Below, in pieces: positions 9,601-23,300 of a stretch of 64,000 bases of DNA; within the stretch, counting starts at the first letter, position 1; the number at the start of each line of letters is the position of its first letter. Position numbers and translations under genes: made by a program. The notes beneath the pieces were generated by a model. That model worked only from the letters and a program-made list of their open reading frames with translations. It did not search any database and had not been told where the DNA came from. Origin of the DNA: Ctena decussata (taxonomy: Eukaryota > Mollusca > Bivalvia > Lucinida > Lucinidae); assembly GCA_963989385.1 (NCBI GenBank), contig OZ022502.1, forward strand, positions 10,059,001-10,123,000, written 5' to 3'.

Positions 9601-12600
9601 TTACTTTCTGTAAGGGGTGGGGTAATAAAACCGGAATTTAGTGGATCGGGATTTCAGATTCCAGCTTTATTTTTCACTTTCTGATGCATGTTGTCATTAT
9701 CGTACACAGGTATAGTCAAATAAAACAAAAATGGTGTCAAAATGATGAACGGTTATGGAGCTATGAAAGTTCTAAAATTGTTATTAATTTAATTAAAAGG
9801 GAGATAATTTCATAAATCGAAGACTTTGGGCTGCTTTCTCGTTCATTTAATAAGCGGTTTTTGGTTTTAAAAGTTGATTTTTTGTTTTTCGACGTTTCTG
9901 ACCCTCGTTTAACGCAAAACGTTTCAGGTTTTGATGAAGAAAATGCTCCTGAGAAAGAAAAATGTTGTTTTTAACATTAGGTTCGATAAATCCTGTGGCT
10001 ATGGAAAAAATTAAAACGCTTACATCTTTATGTGTACCAGATGCTCGGGACACATTTTATTTTATTTTGTATGGCTACAATTTTACTGGTTCAAAAGATA
10101 CAGAACCTTAAAAAACGGACGTTTCTTTTTTGTGTCAGTATACATGTATATAGCCCTGTGCCAGGGGCAGATAACCCCTGGGGACAAAATTTTGATCATG
10201 ACAGAAAACTTTTATAGTTCCGATAAGCTATAGCAAGTTTCACAAAAATCACTTTCAACCCTGAATTTATACAGAATTTTTCATGATTTTATACATGTAT
10301 CTAGCCCCGGGGCAGGGGAAGATAACCCTGGTGGACAAAATTCTGCTAACAACAGAAAAAGTATATTATTTCAATCATTTTTGTGAAATTTCATCATGAT
10401 ATTTCAAAGTGTAAAGGAATAACAGACCAAAAACTACTTTTGTGACACTGACAAGAGCAATAACTGTGTCATAAGATATCGAAATTTGCCCATTTACAAT
10501 CCAAACCGAGATATTCCCAAGGCCAATTCATATGCCAAGTTTGAAGAAAATCCGTTAATAAATACTCAAGTTATCGAACGGAAACGAAATGCTCACGGAC
10601 GGACGGACAGACACACGGACAGCCAGCGGGAAAACATAATACCCCGTCACTAACGTGTGGCGGGGTATAAAAATGTCAATTCTCACCTTGCTAAAACTCC
10701 AGTACTTGTGGTCCTCTGTACAACTTCAAGTATGAATGAAATGCCCTGCAGCAAATACGATGTAAAAATTCTACATGTTGCGGCAGATAGTTATGAACAA
10801 AAACTGCAAACCCTGATCAGACTGCTCCAGGGAGTCTTATCAAACACTGTTTGATATTTCATTGGCATCTTTTGGATGCATAACTGTACTGTAAAACCAG
10901 ACTGTTCTATTTTTGGACAATATTCTGCAATTTCTAAGTTTGAAACCTTAACAAGAGGCCCAAATGGGCCTGATATCGCTCACCTGGCTATTGTGCAACA
11001 GGACCATTCTGATACAAAATGGGTCCAATTCCACTGAGAATTTCTCATTTTCACATTTTGCTACTTTTAGTAACAGAGGCCAACTTGCCTGGTCTTTATA
11101 TATTTACTTTTGAAACACCTCAATGCAAGAATCATTTTGCCACAAATTTCATCAAAATCCATTCAGGGGTTACTGAGATATTGCCAGTTTCATGTTTTGT
11201 ACTATTTTTAATAATGGCAGATGGCGGCCATCTTGGATTGCTAAAATGTAAAAAATCGAAAAGCCTTCATGCAAGGACCATTTTGACACAAAATTGGTCT
11301 AGTTCCATTGTAATTTTCTAATTTTCACATTTTTCTATTTTTAGTAACAGAGGCCAACATGACTGGTCTACAGTTAGATATTTTTGAAACATCTCAATGC
11401 AAGAATCATTTTGACACAAATTTCGTCAAAATCCATTCAGCGGCTACTGAGATATTGTCATTTTCATGTTTTGTGCTATTTTTAGTAACGGCAGATGGCA
11501 GCCATCTTGGAATGCCAAAATGCAAAAAATCGAAAAAGCTTAATGAAAGGACCATTCTGACACAAAATTAACCCAATTCCATTGAGATTTTCTAATTTTC
11601 ACATTTTTCTATTTTTAGTAACAGAGGCCAATATGACTGGTCTACAGTTAGATATTTTTGAAACATCTCAATGCAAGAATCATTTTGACACAAATTTCGT
11701 CAAAATCCATTCAGCAGTTACTGAGATATTGTCATTTTCATGTTTTGTGCTATTTTTAGTAATGGCAGATGGCGGCCATCTTGGAATGCCAAATTGCAAT
11801 TAATCGAAACGACTTCATGCAGGAACATTCTGACACAAAATTGGTCCAATTACATTCAAGGGTTCTTGAGTAATTGTCATTTTTATGTTTGTGCCATTTT
11901 TAGTAACACCAGATGGCGGCCATCTTGGAATGCCAAATTGCAATTAATCGAAACGGCTTCATGCAAGGAACATTCTGACACAAAATTGGTCCAATTCCAT
12001 TCAAGGGTTCTTGAGTAATTGTCATTTTTATGTTTGTGCTTTTTTTAGTAACGGCCCCCATGGTGGCCATCTTGGATAGTCAACTGGCACAAAATTGAAA
12101 TAATTCCATTCAAGAACCATTTCTGACCAAATCTGGTCAGAATTGGTTGCATTTTCTTTAGATATTGACATTTGAGCAAAATCGGCCTTGTAAATGCTAA
12201 GTAGGTCACTGTGACCTAATTCCGCTATAGATTTTTTTTATTTTTACAATTTTCAATACCAAGGTCCCACTTATGGTCCATGCAAACTTTCAACCAAATA
12301 TACCAAATGGTTCTGGAGAAGAAGTTGATTTTGTTGTTTTTGTTATTTTTAGTAACGGCAGCCATCTTGGATTCTTGACCTGACCCAATTTTACAATTTT
12401 GAAACCCTGCAGTCTGGTCATGCTTCATGTGAAATTTGAGATCCATGGGTTCAGTGGTTTTAGAGAAGAAGTTGTTTGAAGTTGTTTAAATAGGTCATTT
12501 TTTTACATTGGCATTTGAGCAAAATACACACGTAAACAGAAAGTAGGTCACTGAGACGAAACTCTGCTACAGAGTTTTTTCATTTTTTACAATTTTGAAT

Positions 12601-15600
12601 ACCAAGGTTTGATGTTCCATGCCAAAATTCAGACAAATATACCCAGTGGTTCTGGAAAAGAAGTTTATTTGGTTGTTTTTGCTATTTTTAGTAACGGTGG
12701 CCATCTTGGATTTTCAACCTGACCCAATTTTACCATAATGAGACCCTGGAGTCAGGTCATGCTCCATATGAAATTTGAGAACCATGGGACAAGTAGTTTT
12801 ACAGAAGAAGATGTTTGAATATTTGTTTTTAGGTGTTGACGGACGACGCACGGACGCACGCCGCACGCCGGACGCATTGGTATGACAATAGCTCACTATG
12901 GCCTTCGGGCCAGGTGAGCTAAAAACCATCATGCATATTTTCAATATCTGTAACATCTGTGCAAAGTCTCAAATGGACTAGCTGAAACTTGCTTAGATTT
13001 TACTATACAAGCTTGCTGCTTGGTGTGCAAAGTTTTGCACTGATTGACTGAAGCTATCTACCCTATATTGGACAAAATTTAAAAACTAGTAAATCCAAAA
13101 TTTGCCGAATAGTTTTTTGATCTTCAAAATCAAGTAAAACAAAAAATATATGAGAAGCAATGATCAGCCACTTTCTTTTTTGACTTAATACTTTAAATAA
13201 GATACAGCTTTGAAAACCATGCATACTAAAACTATGCTATAATCAATTGTTTCCTTTTTTTTGTCATTTATGAGATATTCTACTTCGACATCACACATTA
13301 ATTTTGAGAAACCCATTAGTGAGTGCTTTTCCAATATCATTTGAGCCGCGACATGACAAAACCAACAATGTGGTTGTGCGCCCAGCGCAGACTCAGATCA
13401 GCCTGGGCATCCGCCCAGTCTGATCAGAGTCTTCGCTGTCCGCATGTAGGTAGGTAAGACCCTTAGCTACCATTTAAGCGCGTAGCGAAAAGTCTGATCG
13501 GACTGGGCGGCTGCCCAGGCTGATCCGAGTCTGCACCACGCGCACAACCACATTGTTGGTTTTGTCGTATCGCGGCTCATTTTTCTATTTTCCACTATAA
13601 AACTTATGTTTTGATACCAATCACCTTTTTCACGATAATCAAAATGTACAAGAAACAACTTACCACTGCATGAGCAGGGTGAACAGCCATGTTTTTAACA
13701 GCTATAAAATTGTCAATCACAAGTTGTAGAATATACTGTCTAAACATCAAGGTTTCCTTGGTAACTTGTTGAGCAAAAGAACTGCTTAAACTTGCCTGAA
13801 ATACACAAAGAGAAAACAAGGTAAGGAACATCAGAGGATAAAGGACAACAAAAGGCTCTTTTAGGAGCAGTCTGGTCTGAGGTTTAATTTGTGCTATAGC
13901 ACTTTGATTCAAATATTTAGGTTTTAGTACCACCTGCAACTAGCAGAAAACAAGAAATACCCTTAAAGGTGGCTATGAGACAAGGTTCTCCCTTCAGAAA
14001 AACTCTTAATAAATCTGGGTCTTGTGTAATTCTGCTGTAAGATAGGTTTTTCTTTCCCCCAAACAACACCACAGGTTGACAGGTGACCACTTATGCAAGT
14101 TTCATACCGTATTCTACCTAATTAGCGCACATGCCCCTATAAGCGCACGCCGTGGCAATTTGTGAGGCATAGGACTATTAATGCACATATTTGTACTGGT
14201 TTATCCCTTTGCTTTCTCGTTTACAAGAGCTGAAAATGCAACAGAATATTTAAGTTTTTACTTCTAAATCTTCTCTATCCTTCTACATGTATATCCATAC
14301 GAATTTCAAGGTTAAACATCAGAGAAAAGCTGCTTATAAGCAGCTTTTCTCTGATGCTTTACCTTGAAATTCGTTCCCTTCAATATATAATGACCTATTA
14401 AAATGTGCGCTTATATGAAAGAAAGTTTACTACAAGTATTTGCCGCCATTTTGAAAAAGTTAAGCGCACAGAGCGCTAATAAGGTCGATTACGGTAATAA
14501 CCTTATAAACTCACTATCAGACAGGGGCATGTTCCCCTCTTAAATGACCCCAAATATGTAAATCAGTCACATTAATTCTGTATGAGTTTGTTTTCCCTTC
14601 CAAATACAAACCAAAAAATCTAGATCCGTCTTGAGATGGATCTAGATTTTTATACCCCGCCACACGTTAGTGGTGGGGTATTATGTTTTCCTGCTGGCTG
14701 TCCCTCCGTCCGTCCTACGTACGTCTGTCCCTCCGTCCATGAGCACTTCGTCTCCGTTCGATAACTTTAGTATTAATGAACAGATTTTCTTCAAACTTGG
14801 CATGTGCATGGGTCTTGAGAATATCTCAGTTGGGATTCTTAATGGGCAAATTTCGATTTCTTCTGATGGAGTTATTGCCCTTGTCAAGGTCTTAAAAATA
14901 GGTTTTGGTTTGTTGTTCTTTTACCCTTTAAAATATCTTGATGAAATTTCACAGAAATGATTGAAGTAACATAAGCTTTCTGTTACAAGCAGAATTTTGT
15001 CCACCTGGGATATCTGCCCCTGCCCTGGGGCTATAAACATGTATTAAATAACAAAAAAAAAATGTATAAAATCAGAGTTGGAAGGGATTTTTCTGAAACT
15101 TGTAACAAATTATCATATTGATATAAGCTTTCCATCTTGATAAAAACAATTGTTCCCCAGTGGTTACCTGCCCCTGACACAAGCTATATACATGTATGAA
15201 ATCATGAAAAAACCTATATAAAATCAGACTTTTAGTATATCTTGATGAAATTCCACAGAAATAACTGAAATGACATAAGCTTTCTGTTACAAGCAGAATT
15301 TAGTCCACCTGGGTTACCTGCCCCTGGCCCGGTGTCATATTATATTTTGACCCGCCTAAAAAGTGACCCGCGGGTCATTATATTATGACCCGCGGGTCAA
15401 AATATTATTATAATATTTTGACCCCCCCTATAATATTTTGACCCGCCCCCATGAAAAAAAAATGGAAATAGAGGAAAGTATATGTAAGACCTACAGTAAC
15501 CAAGCAAATACCAAATACAATATTAATTCACTGCTCCTCCTCAATTTGAAAAATCTGTAGGGGGGGGGTCAAAATATTATAGCTATAATATTATGACCCG

Positions 15601-18600
15601 CCCCACTTGAAATTAAAAGTTTTAATTGTTTTCATGGTACTATTCATTTGTTAATATCTGTTATTATAAAATTAAAATCAAACACCATCAGATTCTCTGT
15701 TTCATAATTAGAATACTTAAAACAATGACGATGGGCGTGAGAGGGGAGGGGGGGAGGTCAAAATATTATAGCTATAATATTTTGACCCGCCCGCATGAAA
15801 AAAATGGAAATAAAGGAAAGTTTATGTAAGACCTACAATAACCAAGCAAATATCAAATACAATATTAATTCTTTGCTCATCCTCATTTTGAAAAATCTGT
15901 TGGGGGCTGAGGTGGGTTGGGGGTGGGGGTCAAATATTATAGCTATAATATTATGACCCGCCCCACTTGAAATTAAAATTTTTAATGTTTTCATGGTACT
16001 ATTCATTTGTTAATATCTGTTATTATAAAATTAAAATTCAAACACCATCAGATTCTCTGTTTCATAATAAGAATACTTAATGTACTGATGATGGGCGTGA
16101 GGGGGGGGGGGGGTCAAAATATTATAGCTATAATATTTTGACCCGCCCCCATGAAAAAAATGGAAATAAAGGAAAGTTTATGTAAGACCTACAATAACCA
16201 AGCAAATATCAAATACAATATTAATTCTTTGCTCATCCTCATTTTGAAAAATTTGTTAGGGGGGTGGGTGTAGGGGGAGGATGGGGGGGGGGGGGTCAAA
16301 ATATTATAGCTATAATATTATGACCCGTCCCACTTGAAATTAAAAGTTTTAATGTTTCATGGTACTATTCATTTGTTAATATCTGTCATGATAAAATAAA
16401 AATTTAAACACAATCAGATTCTCTGTTCCATTGCTATAATACTTATAATAAAAATTTAAACACAATCAGATTCTCTGTTCCATTGCTATAATACTTAAAA
16501 TACTGATGATGGACATGAGTGGGGGGGAGGGGGGGTCATAATATTATGGCTATTATATTTTGACCTGCACTGTCTCAGAGCCATCTTTACAATTTGAAGT
16601 ACTGATAGCAATAGGAAATGCAATCAGATGGCATTTAAATCTCAAATTCTATCACAATAGATATAAACAAACCAATGCCAGTACGGTAGAAGACATATGT
16701 AACTCTGAAGTGGGGGGTGGGTCAAAATATTATAGCTATAATATTTTGAACCGCCCCCTCCTAGACCCATCCTTTGCATAATGAAGGCTTTTAGCTCTGG
16801 AATCGACAATCACATAGTGTTTTTAATTTAAAGGTTATCATAGCTGATCTTAAGACACCAGTGGACCTATAGCTGAGGCCTATGTAACTCTGAAGAGGGG
16901 CCGGTCAAAATATTATAGCTATTGTATTTCGACCCGCCCTGTCTCAGAGCCATCTTTACTATATGAAGTACTGATAGCAATAGGAAATGCAATCAGATGG
17001 CATTTATATCTCAAATTCAATCACAATAAATACAAACAAACGAATGGCAGTAGGGTTAAAGACATATGTTATTCTGAAGTGTGTGTGTGTGTGTGTGTGT
17101 GTGTGGGGGGGGGGTCAAAATATTATAGCTATAATATTTTGACCCGCCCCCTGCTAGACCCACCCTTTGCATATGAAGGCTTATAGCTCTGGAAATGACA
17201 ATCACATAGTGTTTTTTATTTAAATGTTATCACAGCTGATCTTAAGACACCAGTGGAACTATAGCTGAAGGCCTATGTAACTCTGAAGAGGGGCGGGTCA
17301 AAATATTAATTATATTTCGACCCACCCTGTCTCAGAACCATCTTTACTATATGAAGTACTGATAGCAATAGGAAATGCAATCAGATGGCATTTAAATCTA
17401 AATTTCTATCACAATAGATACAAACTAACCAATGCCAGTACGGTAGAAGACATATGTAATTCTGAAGTGGGGGGGGGGTCAAAATGTTATAGCTATAATA
17501 TTTTGACCCGCCCCCTGCCAGACCCATCCTTTGCATATGAAGGCTTATAGCTCTGGAAATGACAATAACATAGTGTTTTTAGCTCACCTGGCCCGAAGGG
17601 CCATAGTGAGCTATTGTCATACCAATGCGTCCGGCGTGCGGCGTGCGTCGTCATGGAATGTGTCCGTCAACACCTAAAAACAAATATTCAAACATCTTCT
17701 TCTGTAAAACTACTGGTCCCATGGTTCTCAAATTTCACATGGAGCATGACCTGACTCCAGGGTCTCAGAATTGTAAAATTGGGTCAGGTTGAAAATCCAA
17801 GATGGCCGCCGTTACTAAAAATAGCAAAAACAACAAAATAAACTTCTTCTCCAGAACCACTGAGTATATTTGTCTGAATTTTGGCATGGAACATCAGTGA
17901 AACGTTGGTATTTAAAATTGTAAAAATGAAAAAAATCTGTAGCGGAGTTTTGTCACAGTGACCTACTTTCTGTTTACGAGTGTAATTTTGCTCAAATGCC
18001 AATGTCAAAAAATGACATATTCAAACGACTTCAAACAACTTCTTCTCTAAAACCACTGCACCCATGGGTTTCAAATTTCACATGGAGCATGACCAGACTG
18101 CAGGGTTTCAAAATTGTAAAATTGGGTCAGGTCAAGAATCCAAGATGGCCGCCGTTACTAAAAATAGCAAAAACAACAAAATCAACTTCTTCTCCAGAAC
18201 CATTTGATATATTTCGCCGAAAGTTTGCGTGGAACATTAATGGGACCTTGGGATTAAAATTGTAAAAATGAAAAAAATCTATAGGGGAATTAGGTCACAG
18301 TGACCTACTTAGCGTTTACAAGACCCATTTTGCTCAAATGTCAGTATCTCAAGAAAACGCAATCAATTGTGGTCAGATTTGGTCAGCAATGGTCCTTAAA
18401 AGGAATTATTTCAATTTTGTGCCAGTTGACTATCCAAGATGGCCACCATGGGGGCCATTACTAAAAATAGCACAAACATAAAAATGACAATTACTCAAGA
18501 ACCCTTGAATGGAATTCGACCAATTTTGTGTCAGAATGTTCCTTGCATGAAGCCATTTCGATTAATTACAATTTGGCTTTCCAAGATGGCCGACATCTGC

Positions 18601-20348
18601 CGTTACTAAAAATAGCACAATCATAAAAATGACAATTACTCAAGAACCCTTGAATGGAATTCGACCAATTTTGTGTCAGAATGTTCCTTGCATGAAGCCG
18701 TTTCGATTAATTGCAATTTGGCTTCCAAGATGGCCGACATCTGCCGTTACTAAAAATAGCACAATCATAAAAATGACAGTTACTCAAGAAACCTTGAATG
18801 GAATTGGACCAATTTTGTGTCAGAATGTTCCTTACATGAAGCCATTTCGATTAATTGCAATTTGGCATTCCAAGATGGCCACTACCTGCCGTTGCTAAAA
18901 ATAGCACAAAACATGAAAATGACAATATCTCAGTAGCCGCTGAATAGATTTTGACGAAATTTGTGTCAAAATGATTTTTGCATTGAGATGTTTCAAAAGT
19001 AACTAAATATAGACAAGTCATAATGGCCTTTGTTACTAAAAATAGAAAAATGTGAAAATAAGAAAATCTCAGTGGAATTGGACTAATTTTCTGTCAGAAT
19101 GATCATTTCAATAAGCTTTTTCGATTTTCTGCATTTTGGCATTCCAAGATGGCCGCCATCTGCCGTTACTAAAAATAGCACAAAACATGAAAATGACAAC
19201 ATCTCATTAACCGCTGAAGCGATTGAGACGAAATTTGTGGCAAAATGATTCTTGCTTTGATGTGTTTCACAAATTAACAAATATTGACCCGTCAAGTTGG
19301 CCTCTGTTACTTAAAATAGCAAAATTTGAAAATTAGAAAATTACAATGGAACTAGACCAATTTTGTGTCAAAATGGTCCTTGCATGAAAGCTTTTCAATT
19401 TTTTGCATTTTGGCATTCTAAGATGGCCGCCATCTGCCGTTACTAAAAATAGCACAAAACATGAAACTTACAATATCTCAGTAACCCCTTATTGGATTTT
19501 GATGAAATTTGTGGCAAAATGATTCTTGCCTTGAGATGTTTCAAAAGTAAATATATAAAGACCAGACAAGTTGGCCTCTGTTACTAAAAGTAGCAAAATG
19601 TGAAATTGAGAAAATCTTTGGAATTGGACCAATTTTGTATCAGAATGGGGACCATTCGGATACAAAAGCCAGGTGAGCGATATCAGGCCCATTTGGGCCT
19701 CTTGTTTATTTAAATGTTATCACAACTGATCTTAAAACACCAGTGGAACTATAGCTGAAGGCCTATGTAACTCTGAAGAGGGGCGGGTCAAAATATTATA
19801 GCTATTATATTTCGACCCACCCTGTCTCAGAGCCATCTTTACTATATGAAGTACTAATAAAAATAGGAAATGCAATCAGATGGTATTTAAATCTCAAATT
19901 CTATCACAAAAGATATAAACAAACCAATGCCAATACAGAAGAAGACATATTTAATTCTGAAGGTGGGTTGGGGGTCAAAATTTATAGCTATAATATTTTG
20001 ACCCGCCCCCTCCTAGACCCATCCTTCGCATATGAAGTCTTATATCATTGGGACTAACATTCAGATAGTGTATTTAATTTAAATGTTATCACAGCTGATC
20101 TTATGACACCAATGGGACTATAGCTAAAGGCCTATGTAATTTGGAAGAGGGGCGGGTCAAAATATCATAGCATATTATAGCTATTATATTTCGACCCGTC
20201 CTGTATCAGAGCCATCTTACCTATATGAAGTACTAATAACAATAGGAAATGCAAACAGATGGTATTTAAATCTGAAATTCTATCACAATAGATATAAACA
20301 AACCAATGCCAGTACGGTAGATCTATGTAACTCTGATGGTGTGTGTGT

Positions 20349-20379
<31 letters not shown>

Positions 20380-23300
20380 GGGGGTAAAAATATTATAGCT
20401 ATAATATTTTGACCCCCCCCCCTTCCTAGACCCATCCTTTGCATATGAAGGGTTATAGCTCTGGAAATGACAATCACATAGTGGTTTTAATTTAAATTCT
20501 GTCACAACAGATATAAAGAAAGCAATAGAAGTATGGTAAATGGCCTACTTATCTCTATAGAGGGGCGGGTCAAAATATTATAGCTATAATATTTTGACCC
20601 ACCCTCTCTCAGATCTATCTTTAGCCTATGAAGTACTTATAGGAACGACAATCACATGATATTTAATCTTTTTATTCAAGCAGAATAGTTATAAACAAAC
20701 CAGTGAAACAACAACAAAAGACCTATTTAACTCTCATGTGGGGCGGGTCAAATTATTATAGCTATAATATTTTGACCCCCCCTACAGATTTTTCAAAATG
20801 AGGAGGAGCAGCAAATTAATATTGTATTTGGTATTTGCTTGGTTACTGTAGGTCTTACATATACTTTCCTCTATTTCCATTTTTTTTCATGGGGGCGGGT
20901 CAAAATATTATAGGGGGGGTCAAAATATTATAATGATATTTTGACCCGCGGGTCATAATATAATGACCCCGGGTCAAAATATTATACGGGTCAAAATATT
21001 ATCTGACACCGGGGCTATATACATGTATAAAATCATGAAAAAAAATCTGTATAAAATCAAAGATGAACAGGATTTTCCAGAAACTTGCAACATGTTATCA
21101 AGGTAATATGAGCTTCATGTCATGATTAAAATTTTGTACCCAGTGGTTATCTACCCCTGCCCAGGGGCTATATACATGTATAAAATAATAATAAAAATTG
21201 TGTAATATGTACAAAAAGGTAAAAAGAAGGGATTCGCAGTGGCGGGGTATTACGCAGTTGTTTACGATGCTTTTATTTGGTTGTTCTTAATAAGAAAATC
21301 CATCTTATAACCAAATGTATCATATGACATCACTGTTATTCAGTAGATAACGTCGAGGCATAAAAATCATATGACCACACGTGTATAACACTTTGGCACG
21401 TACATGAATGTCATTGACAACGTCCATGTCAACAATGCTCTTTCTTACTGAAATAATGTTCATTTTGAAGGCGATAAAATCCCATTTTAAAGGGTAATTT
21501 GATAAACGGGATCTTACACTTGTGGTCATTTCATATGAAATTTATGAAACTCGCCAAAGGCTCGTTTCATAAATTTCATACAAAATGACCACTCGTATAA
21601 GATCCTCTATGTATATGATACTTTTCCAGAGGCATAAGTTTAAAAGTGTTTTCTGGTCTAGTTCCCGTTCAATGACAGGATGCAGACAGGCAAGAAAGCA
21701 TTCCAAATAATATTTGTTTTAATGAAGCATGTGCATTGAAAAATACTGAAGATACGAGTCTGTTCATTTTTAGCCAATTCAGGATCTAAAATAGTTGCAG
21801 AGGTGCATATGAAATTGCCCAGGCATAATAAAATGTGCCTTTCTTCATGTGTGAACAGTAGAGACTGATCAGCCTACATCAATTTCCTGTTTCAAACAGC
21901 CGCGATCAGTCTCTTGAGTTTTTTGTTGTTGTTTTTTTGCTTTAAAAGGCTAAAAAGTTAAGAAGATATTCCAAAATATTTTTCAAATCATAGCAAAAGA
22001 AACATTTTGGGTAAACTACTTACCACTAAAGGATGAACATAGGTTGCTACGGATACCGCTGTTGAGGATTTCTGAAAGAGTTCAAAGATATAGTCAACTC
22101 TAAATATCTTAAAGTTGAAATTCATCTCAAACTTCTGATATCTCGAAGCAAATTTTCTGGGCCCAGAAAATTTACTTTGATATATAATCGGTTGGAGATA
22201 CTGTAGTTGAAATGTAAAGAAACATTTGAAATGCATCCAAAAAATATACTTTGATATAATAGGGTACTGTGAGATATCAGTGTTTGAGATAACAAGAGTG
22301 AGTCAACTGTATTTTGATGACAGGAAAGAAGCAGTGGAACAAAAATGAGCCGCGACGCGAGTAAACCAACAATGTGGTTTTGCGGCCAGTGCAGACTCAG
22401 ATCAGCCTTGGCATCTAACCAGTCAAATCAGACTCTTCGCTAAGCGCTCAAAGCGTAGCTAAGAGTCTAAGCTACCTCCATGCGGACAGCGAAGACTCTG
22501 ATCAGACTGGGCAGATGCCCAGGCTGATCTGAGTCTGCGCTGGGCGCACAACCACATTGTTGGTTTTGTCATGTCGTTGCTCAAATAATAAACAAAGATG
22601 TTACAATAATTAATAGTCTCAGTCTCTATGCTGTAGACCCATTTAAAACAGCTCCTGCTTGCAATCTGGCTAGTACTTCTGAAGACATCTCACCATCCCA
22701 AATAGTTACGATAGTTATTATATATTGTCAGCATGAAACCAGGTGTAAATCAGACCTTATTTGGCTCTGCAGATGGGAAATTTTCCCTGTGAAATGACAA
22801 CAATGCTGAATATTAAATAATTTATAGAAACAGCTCTGCTTTTGAACATGTCTCATAAAAGATGATGTGATTTGTAACTGTTTGTGGGAGGCAAACATTG
22901 CAGATCCTGTTCAGACTGTTCTTTATATGGGGCTTCACTGTTTGTCCAGGCCCGCCTGTCAAAATCCTTTGGGTTTTTATAGTAATGAAATTCAGAACTG
23001 ACTTACCAGAGGAAATTTTGGCAAATAAACTGCAAAAATGTCTTTTAATTTTCTCTGCACATATGGAGACTTTTTAAAGTCTAACTTTCCCAGACCTTGA
23101 ACAAACTGCAAAGATAAACAAAAATAGCCATCAGAGGAGATGGCAAATCCCCCAACTGAAGACCCCATGGGCCTTGGTAAAAAGGGTGCACTTCAAAACA
23201 CATATAAGTAATATATTGTCATTCTTATATGCTTCTGATTGACATTATCTGTTTAACAGATGCATGATTATCTAACACTCGGACTAAAATAGTATGCTTG

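Larger units (their letters stand above)
14650..21278 (-). repeat. Pearl-like element (AATACCCCGCC family), inverted and interrupted
   Basis: The inverted form of the 8839-10670 family: terminal hairpin at 14652-14681, TCCGTCCGTCC complement beside it, and the far end GCAGTGGCGGGGTATTACGC (21238 onward) followed by TTGTTTACGATGC. The core of ATACATGTATAAAATCATGA units is split after 15330 and resumes at 21011. The insert is a separate inverted-ended element. Confidence 0.75.

Noticed and set aside
11019..12018. Several plus-strand open frames with the recurring peptide TGLQLDIFETSQCKNHF
   Set aside because: They follow the period of a tandem-repeat core and are broken by stops in each unit. 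They are repeat products and not genes, as are similar frames at 17.8-19.7 kb and 31.1-32.7 kb.
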